From: Hymenolepis diminuta
Taxonomy: Eukaryota; Platyhelminthes; Cestoda; Cyclophyllidea; Hymenolepididae
Reading direction: 5' to 3'
NCBI GenBank assembly: GCA_900708905.1
Contig: CAADRB010000061.1
Coordinates: 1,356,485-1,420,484 of the forward strand
DNA length: 64,000 nt
The position numbers and the translations under genes are program-made. The notes under the pieces were generated by a model. It searched no databases. It was not told the origin of the DNA and saw only the letters and a list, made by a program, of their open reading frames with translations. This document shows, in pieces, positions 53,083 to 64,000 of the stretch; position 1 is the first letter of the stretch, and each line of letters opens with the position of its first letter.

Positions 53083-56000
53083 ATTTACTTAACTTAGGAA
53101 GGTTGTAAAGAATAATTGCACAAATTACAGAACTTCAAAATTGCAGATAAGGGAATGCGGAAAAGGCTTTAAATATAATTAAAAGTAGAAATTTTAAACT
53201 GGATTATTACACAATAATATTGTATAAGAAATCACCGCATTCCCCCATTTTAGTCACTTCGCCATTATCTTAGTTTCATACTAATTAGTTCTTTCAAAAT
53301 GCGGAAAAAAAAATACTAATTTAAATTGTCCTTAATTACTTCGTCGTCCTGCTCATGGCTGTGAGAAGAGAAGCACAATTCAGAATGGTATAATCAACAT
53401 CTAAATCAAAGCAACTGATCATGAAGGTCTAAAAATTGGAGACATCATACTCTCCCAAAAATCCAGGAAACAAATCTAGAGCATTGAATTTTGAAATAAT
53501 TAAATATTTAAAAGTGAATAATACTCCTTATAAGGGACCGGATAACTCAATGCTTCCAAAATTCAATTTAATTACCACTCTTGACATTTTACTTTCATAA
53601 TACACTCCTATACTGACTCTTGTTTCATCCCCTATTGAACTCCTTTGATATTTTGCGTCTTTAGACGGTACACTATGATTAAAATGTATCTGGTTTTGCA
53701 GTGCCATGGACAATAACAAGTTGAAAACACAAATGGAATACTATCAAATTCAATCTGGTTTGACCGAACAAAAATCTTTGAAATCATTGATAGTTTAATC
53801 ACATTGAACAGATAGTAGCATGTTAGAGGAATTTTTCAGTATTGCGATTTGATGTATAAATTTGGAACAATATTCAATGTATTTACCCATTTATATAATT
53901 TATCTATGTATAAATCGAAGGAAGCAGTAGTCCAGAGATATGAAACTTTCTTCATCGATCAGTGAATGTTTGTGTTAATTTCGAATAAATAAAATATTGA
54001 TTTATGATGTTCAATTATTTAATGTTCTCTAAGGTTTTAAAGTGGCACCACCCATTTTTATGAATACCTGTCCATGCAGATATGTCGAGAATGTTTATAA
54101 AATGCTGGTCGGAGGCCTGCCAACATGGTGACAATCAAGAAATGCCAGATGCTGTAGTGATTGGAATGCAATCAATAAGACTTGCTTGCATTATCAATAT
54201 CTCAGATACAGCTTTTGATTACCCTAGGATGAAATGAGTTACCGTAGTCATAGTACATAGAGTATATTATATAATTGGTTACGGGTTGTCACATCAGTGA
54301 AGATATCTGTGACTCACTATCGAGTCGCTATTGAAAGGACACTGCAAATGATGGCTTTCTTTGACCTAACAGCTTTACAATGTCACTTTGATCACATAAG
54401 AACCTTTATTTTATATGTGCCATTATCCCTTTCGTTTTCTTAAATGATGTGATTGCGTTCATGCTTATTCAACATCTCATTTGATTTTACGTGGACATTT
54501 CCATTATCACTATAGTAGCTGTTACATTCCTTGACAAGTTTAAGTACCAACTATAAATATCAAATATATAATTATGGGTCATCCCATAATGAAATACATT
54601 CCTTTGCGCAATGGAACTCTGGAATTCATTCTGTTCCTTTTAGAAATAACATTAATTATTAGTAATATCAATAATTATTATTCAGGCAAGTATTAATCGT
54701 TGTTTTGAATGCAAAACAATAGAATCGAATGTTGAAACCCTGATTATGAAAAATAAAGATGTCACTGAAATTTCAACATTTTCGAACAAACTTGTTGTTA
54801 TTGAATATCTCAAGCTTGTAACAATCAGGCTTTAAATATTAGAACAAAATTCTATTTATTCATTTATAGGACAAATTTACCCAATATGTATGTGAAATAA
54901 ATCCATAAATTGAATTTTAAACGAAATTTCCAAAAGATTTTCATCTAGTATTTGAGCTGGTGATGTAGTAGACAACGAGGTAGGTTATAGGTCACGCGAG
55001 CATTGTTTGTCATATGCAATGACGAAGATGTCTAATAGAATCGAGAGAGGTGGGGGGCGGTGAAAGAGTGTGATTATCTTATCAAATGAGATCCTTGACC
55101 CAAATCAAGTTTTAACAGATAACTTAATAAATCTGGGAATATGCTTGTTTGACGGATAACGCGAAAGCAGAGAAAGTTTCATTCGTGCCTACAAAGAATA
55201 ATGTGCGAGGAAACTTTAAACTTCCTAACACTCAGTGAATTTTAATTACTTAATCGATTGTGATTGAATTTACTTCCTCTAATTTTTTAGTTAACGGGCT
55301 GTTTAAGCGCTGCATTACGTGGTAAGTTTGAACTGAGAAATTAACTTTTAATTTGTAGATTTAATTGCCAAAAGTTTATCAATACATACTTGTTAGTTAT
55401 TTCGGTAAATGGTAATATATTCAAATTTTATTAATTTTGTTTAACTGCAGCGTCTGTATCTTTCTCATACATTGAAATCCAGAGTATTTCTGTTTAGTTT
55501 AGCCATATTCCTAGATAACATCTTAAAATAAAAATACAAGTTAGGAATGAAGAAGTTATAAAATCCCATAACCTATATTTTTTCAACAACTTGAATTGCT
55601 CAGGCAAGAACTGTACAATAAGAGATGAAATCGAATGCAGTGCGGACTATTGTAAACATCAATTAAATCGAAACATAATCTAATTTGAGTTTTATGGAAA
55701 GAAACAAAAGAAATTAGGCAAGATAAGCTACAAGCAAGTAGCTTTTTAACCTATTCATTCATTTTCTTGCTCAAATATGTTAATAATATTCGAAATCATA
55801 ATCTAGTGAATAGTATCGCTCCACTTATAAATATGAACTACTGCATAAGAATATGTAATGTAGAACTGCACACAAGACTTCAAATTAAATTTCGACATCA
55901 GCACAAATGCAATTTGAAAGCAGTGTATTTGGGTTTGAAGTTTTTGATACGCATGAAGGACAAGATAGCTTTTATGATTAACCGATTGTGGAAGATGACT

Positions 56001-56659
56001 CGCATTTTCTCAATTGCGCATCGTGGAACTTTAGTACATGTCAAAAGATTTGATCATATAAAACTATCGCAAGTGGATCGCGTAGAGCAACTGTGATTTT
56101 GAAAGATATTTGTTGCTGAACTTCATTCAGATTCACTAAATTATAAATGTGTGGCGAGAAGCAGTCTACAGCGGTTTACTGCATACAATATTGAAATCTT
56201 AAGGTAAAATGATGTCCTGAATTCGAAGAAATGATGTCTGCTGAAAAAAATCTTCATGGGTTAATCAATGAGAAATTTTAGTAGAATTAAAACAAATGAG
56301 AAGACCATTATGATGGGATCAGTATGAATGCCAAATAATTGACAAGTTTAGATGTGCAATGGGGTCAAGTTTCATCTTGAAATTCTTATTTATTTCATTA
56401 TTTGAAAATATGTTAGCATTGCCAACTAATTGAATATAATTTTGATAACTTAATCGTAAAGCTATCACAAAATATAAATCATGGTATTTTCGTTAACTGC
56501 GCGACGCTTATAGTTCCTAAGCCCATTTAGGGAAGCGTTTTCTAACATTTATCTTAGGTAGAGGAGTAGCTTCATGGAGCATCCCTGGTGGAAACTTGAA
56601 TTCTGTCAATCTCTTCAGTAGAGGGCTTTGACAAGTGGGGTTGGATATTCTGTTTACTG

Positions 56660-56745
56660 GGGTTGTATCAGTGGGCATCGAACGCGCGGTCTTAAACATC
56701 ACGGATAAGCACGTAACCACTGCACCACTGGCGCACATTGTCACT
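56660..56745 (-). repeat. tRNA-derived element or tRNA pseudogene
   Basis: On the minus strand TGGTGCAGTGGTTACG matches a polymerase III A box, and GCGTTCGATGCCC about 30 bases later matches a B box. A CAGTGG/CCACTG pair could form an acceptor-like stem. No convincing anticodon arm, so a SINE head or decayed tRNA is more likely than a working tRNA gene. Confidence 0.45.
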
Positions 56746-59700
56746 TCATCTAACGAACAAAGACGCTCGGTAGCGTAACGTGGCAGACGCACTTCCCATA
56801 ATCATTTGCGAGCTCTGTTCTGTTTAAAATGTCTGATCATGGCAAACGAATCATCTAGTTAAATCAAATAGCCAACAATTTCTGAATATTGTTAACATGA
56901 GCTTACCCGAAAACCGGCAGATCAAATTATAAAAACTAACTATTGGAACAAAGCCAATTGTACCTCTCATGAGAAATATGACAACCGAATACTTTCAGGG
57001 TTGAAATAAATGATTGCCCTTGTAATCCTGTCTCTTCCAAATCAATTCCCCTCTCATTCTTAAATTGAGTACTTTTGCTTATTTCGTGATTTTAGATGCT
57101 ATATTATTATTATAACTAGAAAAATTTTTTGCTTTCCAGAGATTTTAATTATTACACTAAATAATTCAAATGCAGTGCCTACCTTTATATGATAAATGTG
57201 ATCTATTTATTTACAATATGCTGATAGTGCGAAGAATGTAACCAATATTTTAAAATGCATTTCACTAAAAAAATAAAACCTAGTAGTTTTTAAACTGTTG
57301 AAAAGAGCATCAGTCGGAAAATTTTAAACAAAACATAAAGTGTTTTTAAAGTTTAAACATGGAAGGTTAAGCCTGCATGTATGAAATTTATTGGCATTTA
57401 CTGTGGGTTTATAGTGTATAAAACGGCTATCATTACAAAAAATCAATTATCACTGCTTGTCAGAAATTTTTGTGGATTTTGATCGAACTATACCAATTAC
57501 AGGTATTTAATAGTTCATTTAATAGTAAACTGCTTGAACACAATGGTAAAAGTAATTTGGTTAAATGCAATTTGGAACCTCATTTAAAGAAGCCATAATT
57601 AAATGCCAAAATCAGGGTGAAAAGAGGAGGCTAGTTTACTTATTTTACTTATAGAATTTAACAGCTATTACATTTTTCATGTAAATGACTTTTAGACCTA
57701 ATCATCCCAATTCGATGCTACTGGACAAATCAGACTTAGTTATGTAGGTGCCCCACTTCAATTCACAATAATTTAAAATCTATGCACAGTTAAATCCAAA
57801 TCGTAAGCTTGATTTGGTATACGAGCAAATGAAATTTTATGCAAGATTTATCAATCAAGGGGATGGGTGGTATTCAAACTACTATTTTATTGGTCACTGC
57901 GGAACAGAAAGGAATACCAATAACGCATTGTTCTACAGAATGGTTCATTTAATACCATTAGGATTGCAGGGTTTCAACAAAAAATGAGGACGACACTACG
58001 GAAATCCTATATCCAGACACGTCTACTCATGTGATTGCACATAAATAAGGTCAAAGTAATCTGCAAGAAATTCAAACCACTATTGTTTGAAGACTGTTCT
58101 AGTACAGTTCCCTTTATTTTATAAGTATGCAAAGGTATAACAGTAAAATAAAAATATTGAACTCAAAATAAGAAATAAGCTGATAAGGAGATATTTTAAT
58201 AAACAAAATAAATGAATAACAACCAAGATTTGAAAATAAGCGATTGTAAAGTTGAAATCAGCTACGATTGGTGACACGAGTTATGTCCATTTGGTCTGTA
58301 AGTCCTCCAAATGGGTTTTTAATATTACTCTCAGTTAATGAAAAATTCTGAAACTGTCTTATGAGAAGAGGTAAAAAACCGAACTTTATTTTGGGAAATA
58401 CTCAAAAAGAGTGCAATCCAAGCAAACTTTTGTTTCAGACTTTTAACGGCTTTCTCATTACTTAAATGCAATAGAATTCCGTGAGCCTTTTTACGCGTCT
58501 AATTTTACATCAACAATAACACCTTTGAGTTAATACAACCGTTTCTGAAAGCACACCCATGGTTTCAGATTTTCGATATCTAATAACTTTATGTTTTTCA
58601 TAGGATCCAGGTTAATTTATGATTTCACTGAGAAAAGCATTTTTATTAGTCATTTGTGTAGAAAAGTAACATCATGGTTCAACCGTTTTTCAAGTCAGAA
58701 TTAATTGATTTACAGACCGATATTCCCCCGGTACGCTATTGAAACTTTCTTTCAATGCAAAAACGATGATTTATTAAATCTCTAATATAATTTCCAATTG
58801 TATCTACGTATCTGAGACAGTTGAACTGAGGCGACCATCTATTCTAAAAAAAATATGTTGATTGTAATCTAGCTACTAAACAACTTTCCAACCCAATCTC
58901 ATATCGAATGTAGTATTTTCAAGCATTACAATCTGTGGGGGTCTCACAAAATTCAGTCCCTTTTTGGGGTCAAGGAAAATATTAAATTGTGTCTTCTTTT
59001 TCCTCTAAAGGTATGTAAATGGATATATTTTTCCTTTCAGAGTGCATCTTGAAATATTCCTTGACTGATTATTTCCAGTCAGTTTGGTTTAAAAGAACAG
59101 CAGTAACAGAATATATTATTTTCTAATGCGAACTTGATTTTGTTGTTCCATTTTCCGCAAAATATACAAGGTACCTAATAATTCTAGCAAAAAAATTAAG
59201 TGCAAATTTAAATTCAAAAGCTTTTAATATAAAGGGGGGATATCGACAACAAAATCTTTTATAGACTTATCCGGATTTTTAAATATCTTCTTAAGTTTAA
59301 TTCTCATAAAATATATAGGTATGATATTATCTTGTGGTAACGCCAGGGAAAGAAGCAGACTCGAAATACAACAAGAAAATGTCTAATTAGATGTTTAAAT
59401 ATTTCATGGGAAAACAGCTTACTTAATTGCATAATGGTTCCAATATTTAAATGCTGTTTGACAGCCATGATAATATCAATTTGTATGACGATGTGGCAAA
59501 AGTGAATCTCAGAAAATCAAGATTAGTTAAAGCTTCAGAGATTAATTAAAGTTTCAGATATGGATTCCAAAATTATGAAAGCGATTAACTATGAATAAAA
59601 TTTCTCTATTTTCTATGAAATTTAATACCGATTTGTTCAAAAATGGCTTTAATAAATATTAATGATTTACATTTGTAAATAAGAGGTAAATTCAAAAGTT

Positions 59701-62700
59701 TTATCGACGACAGCCTTCTGTTCCAATTTTATCAGATTGCATTAATTAACAAAATTAAAGCAAATTAAAATAAAAATAGAGGCATCCTATTGAAATTATG
59801 TAAATTCTGCTTAAATGTAAACTCTAAATACTTTAAAATACTACTTTAATATGATAAAATGTTGATTTCAAAAATTATCAGCGAGTGTGAAGTTTTCATG
59901 AACTTTGACATCGATAAGCATTATTTCCAATAATAGAGGAAAGAAAACAAAGCAAAATATTAGTCTTGTCAAGTGAAAATATTTGATAATTGTATGTGAT
60001 TTTTCTTCACCTTGACAATAACATATTATGGAATTATTTGAATAAATGATAGAATTCTCGAAGTTTTTCTATATATTTTGAAACCATTTTCGATCTAATG
60101 CCCATTTTTACTTCTGATCCAAAATAGCTTAATCACCTCCACGTCAGATAGGACACTTTTTCAGTAATAATTCAAAACGGCAGTACCCCATCCGCACCTA
60201 AATTCCGAAATATTTTATTAGAACTTTATTATGATCCATCTTGAGAGAGTCCTAAGAGCTCTGTTTTGATAATATAATCTTAAAAAATTGATTTAATATG
60301 CTAGGAACGATCACTCTATTTAGTCAGTCTATCTATAAACAAGGAACATCGTGAAGAATGTTCTTTGTTTTCCAGGAGAAAAATAATGAAATTTGAATTT
60401 TGGGACGTGAAGCAGTGAAATAACAATATGCGAGTATTCTACAACCCAACATCGAAATTCATTTGATATTCTCTTCTCGATTTCCTCTCCTTTACCTTTT
60501 ATTGGACTTCACTGCTTTTCGATTTCATTTCCGAGTTCAGTTCAATAAGTTGTTATTTTTTTTCTTCCTTGCAGGAGGTAATAAAAATATATATTCAAAG
60601 ACCTTGTATGCAGAAGTATTTCAAATGTCGCCACTCATTAGTGTTATCGAGAGATGTGCTCCTTCAGACCCACTTTTTAATCAAATGAAAAGTCGATATT
60701 TACGAACAGTAATAAATTCATTTTTTCATGCAAATAAATCGAATAGATGTTATCAAGAACAGACGCCAACTGTAACCATTAAGGGATTACATATATGTGC
60801 TGGTTGGTCAGTGCTTTATTCGCTTTTACACGGGTAATTGTTCTCATTTTAAATTCTTATATAAATCCCTTCCTTTGTAAATAGATCCGAAGTGGTTGAA
60901 TTTTTTTGTCTCCGGTCACTTCTGTCATCAATTATCAATTATTCCTTTCACAGCTTTTGATCTAAACGAGTTTCTAGAACCAAACATGGCAAGCCTGGTC
61001 TTCCTTAATGTATCCTAGACAGTCGTATTGAAACATTTCAGTGGAATTTTTATAATTTGCTCGGTTGCCCACTCTATAGAGCGACAACTGCTTAGATACT
61101 AGGAAAAGGAAAGAAGAAGACTTGTTGCTCAAAAAACGGTTCACTATTAAAAAATTAATGTACTCATGGAATTGGTTGAATGGTTGAGCAATATTTTCGG
61201 CGATGGGTTCTTAATTGGTGGTCTTAAATATCCAAGTTTGAGTATAGATATCCAAAAATGAATAGTTCAATAATTGAAAGATAAACATACGAATGTCCTC
61301 TGGGTCTTCTCGACCGAACACACCGAAAATATTCGATTAGGGTTTCTAATAATAAATGTCATTTGTCATCCACCAAATAATTGCGATTGGTTATTAATTA
61401 ACCTCGAACTCTATCTCTAAACGTTAACGTTATTTGGGTTTATATGTTAATGACTTATTTATTAACCCCAATTAAAGATAATGCTCATTTTGCTGAACTA
61501 GGAACAACAGTTGTTAAAGCCTCAAATGTTTTCTACCAATGCATCCACCTATTCCTGAAAACGAATCAATACTAGAATTCAATCACGTATCAAATATTTT
61601 GCTTTCTCGATAATGGTAAGGAAAAGCACAATGAAATGGTAAGGTCGACCCTTCTTAAGTAAATAAAGCTGGTGAATAGGCGCCGAACATCGTGGACAAA
61701 CATTTGCTGAAATCCAGGAAAGATTAATAAAATTTGAACTTCAGAAAGTTGACTACACCTTTAGTGCTCTATAACCCGAATAAAAGATCAAATAATGTGA
61801 GATTCTTTGATACTTAGGTGTTGCTCACAGCATCTTTTTGGCCTCTTCTACTTTATCATTTGTTGAATCTTCTGTTATTCAATATCAGTTGGTGCTCAAA
61901 ATTAAAAATTATAAAATTTTTCATATTAGCGACTCGTATTTTCACATTTGAACTTTAACCGATGGGGAAAATATTCATGATTTGTATCACAATTTAAATA
62001 CTAAATTATTTTTAGTTTTGTGAGTGCGATTGATTAATTATGGGCGATAAATCTGCGAATTAAGAGACCTTAATGAAGTGTGATGGGAACCGGAAAGAAA
62101 GCGCTAAGATCTTCGGTAAATTAAACAATAATCCTAAATTTCAGACAAGCAGAAATTAACACCAATTTGAATGAAATTCGTGGTTTGCAAGTGTTAGGAA
62201 TTTGTATTAACGGCAACTAAATCGTTTTGTAGAAATGATGACAAAATGAGCTTCATTATCCACTTTTTTTAAAATTTGGGTTAATGAGGTTTTTCTCTTT
62301 TCGAAGTCATTGGGATTATTGCGCGACTTATGTCATTATATAAATACTTATGGATATGAAATACAGTTATTAAAAATTGGCATTCAGCGAAAACTGTTAC
62401 TGTATTTTTAGGCTCGACTATTGCCAATTTCACCCTTTCCCTCTCTGTTTATTATTGTGCTAAATTTTATTGGTTGCCCTTGTTCAACGCGCATTTTTTG
62501 ATACCGTCATAGAAACTATTTATACAAGTGGCGACGGTATACTATTTTCATTCGTCGCGAATGCTTAAACGTCATAAGAAAACGTAGCACGCAATGTAGT
62601 TCATTCTGTATGAGCACAATGAGAGAGCATAAAGCATAGAGAGCAAGAAATATTTGAAAGATGAAAATAAAGACCGAGGACGATAGCGATAAGAAGGAGC

Positions 62701-64000
62701 AGAAACCTTGTCTTATGAACACAATCCTCTGACTCATCAAGGAACATGATGTTGAGAGACTGTCATGAGCTAGTCAACGGTCATCCCGATTTCCTTAGTT
62801 TGGCTGACGCGTGTGCTTACATACTCCCACCGAGGAGGTTGCTAACATTTCAACTGGATTGGGACTTACAATTATGAGAAAATGATGCAGAACACTTTTT
62901 TAGTTGCAGGACGTATTTGCATGCAGGAAATCCAGTTGTCTTCCTACATGAAGGGGAGCTTAGCTTCCAAAAACACACTGAAATATTTCTCAGGTCAATC
63001 AAAGGTCACTAAACCTGAGTGATTAAGTTAAAACCCGTGTGAATTCCAAGTGAAATAGTACTCTACTGGACACACAAAGAAGAACGACCAAAGGCTGCTG
63101 CTTCTATATTACTATAGTATATGGATGTTTCGATTATTTGATTAGTAAAATGATTGCGTTCAAGGCAATGCTTTTAAGTTAAATTAAACATGTGGCAAAA
63201 GGGTGAGGAATCCCTTGAAAAGAAGACATTAACTGTGAAGTAGTCCGATAATTATGGACCAATGCAGTCCTTTTAAAATTAAAAAGGAGAGTCATTCTTG
63301 TCCACTCTACTAAATAATACGCATAAAAATGATCATAAATTATGTCAAATTTATATTGCAAATTGATTGTGACTAGAGCAGTCATGATTAGAGTTCTAAA
63401 TTGTAGTGAAAAGGCAAGATATGGAAGAACTTTACAAACTCTTACTGCTCTAATGAGGATGGAGGCTTCAGAAAAAATACTTGTGGACTGTGTACTAATT
63501 CCGACTAAAATCATACTGTGTTAAAATGCCTGGGAAAGTGTTAAAATGTCGCTATCTTAGATCTGCTATGCTAAGATCATGTAATTTGTCTAAAGCTACC
63601 TAAGATCTTTCTAAATCTTTGAAAGAAAAAAACGAATTGAACTGATGAGATTGACAATCATAATCATCGGGTATCGCAGAAAAAATACATGCTCAGATCC
63701 GAGAAATGTTAATTTTAGAGCGTGAACAACTCTTTTGCACAGATCAAAATAAATAAGACTGGCGATTTGACTTTAATAAAAATATTCCAAATCACTTTTT
63801 TTCATTTATTGATTTTACTTTAGACAAATTTTAGTTGCTTACACACTGTAAGAAACCATAGGCTTTCCATTGTGCTATGGGTTACAATTACAGCATTATA
63901 CGGACTATCCCAAGTTGTTGACAAACAATGTAGTTTTTAAACCAGTTGTTCAAGTGATGGATCGTTAGAAAAGTAATTGATTAGATCGACGCAAAATAGT

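Larger units (their letters stand above)
50871..64000. other. 13 kb without a recognised gene
   Basis: Probably a further intron or the upstream region of the RhoGEF gene; the PDZ-coding exons expected upstream were not found on the minus strand. It holds a TATA/CCAAT cluster at 52.1-52.2 kb, an alternating purine-pyrimidine repeat at 53.05 kb, a tRNA-like element at 56.7 kb and plus-strand exon-like segments at 60.6-63.5 kb. Confidence 0.5.

Noticed and set aside
63179..63514. Minus-strand frame resembling an ion-channel voltage sensor (regular Arg spacing)
   Set aside because: It matches no remembered channel, lacks a convincing donor, and a plus-strand frame over the same bases fits splice phase better.
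63642..63680. Second hammerhead-like CTGATGAG
   Set aside because: A short hairpin follows, but the essential GAAA is not at its 3' side.

Overview
The window is AT-rich, intron-dominated animal DNA with no prokaryotic features. Its one clearly recognisable gene is a large multi-exon gene on the minus strand: a Rho guanine-nucleotide exchange factor of the PDZ-RhoGEF/LARG/Drosophila RhoGEF2 group. Twenty exons could be placed between about 50.87 kb and position 1, and the gene runs off the left edge. Its domain order is a Ser/Gly-rich linker, an LH-type RGS domain, a C1 zinc-binding domain, a DH domain, a PH domain and a Ser-rich tail. A C1 domain between RGS and DH is the invertebrate (RhoGEF2) arrangement. 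With the AT-rich background, long introns and lack of long transposon ORFs, a flatworm such as a tapeworm is plausible. That organism call is inference and is not proven.

Layout on the minus strand, high to low coordinates: exon S (50870-50505, linker); exon R (5' end inside an assembly gap at 42981-43175, ends 42829); Q (42336-42205); P, O, N and M (39730-35694, RGS domain); L (29852-29660, Ser-rich linker, GC donor); K and J (29453-27313, C1 domain); I (23665-23360, Ser-rich linker); I2 (19085-19013); H (13898-13676); G, F and E (13590-6659, DH domain); D, C and B (3896-2131, PH domain and tail); and a partial exon (52-1). From Q down to the left edge every junction agrees in reading phase, which is the main support for the exon boundaries. 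The S-R junction is obscured by the gap. The PDZ domain expected at the N-terminus was not found and probably lies beyond the right edge.

The protein would be expected to couple G-alpha12/13 (RGS domain) and membrane lipid or partner binding (C1, PH) to Rho activation (DH). The DH domain is strongly divergent. The CR1 position normally holding the catalytic Glu reads Val, and the CR3 signature is degenerate, so exchange activity is doubtful.

The remaining sequence is intronic or unassigned: a tRNA-like dispersed repeat family, a perfect 12-bp inverted repeat with a 15-nt loop, simple repeats, pyrimidine tracts, a TATA/CCAAT cluster near 52.1 kb, a possible alternative last exon just after the C1 exons, and exon-like segments on the plus strand that chain in phase but match no family I recognise. 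The right-hand 13 kb (50.87-64 kb) holds no gene I can name.
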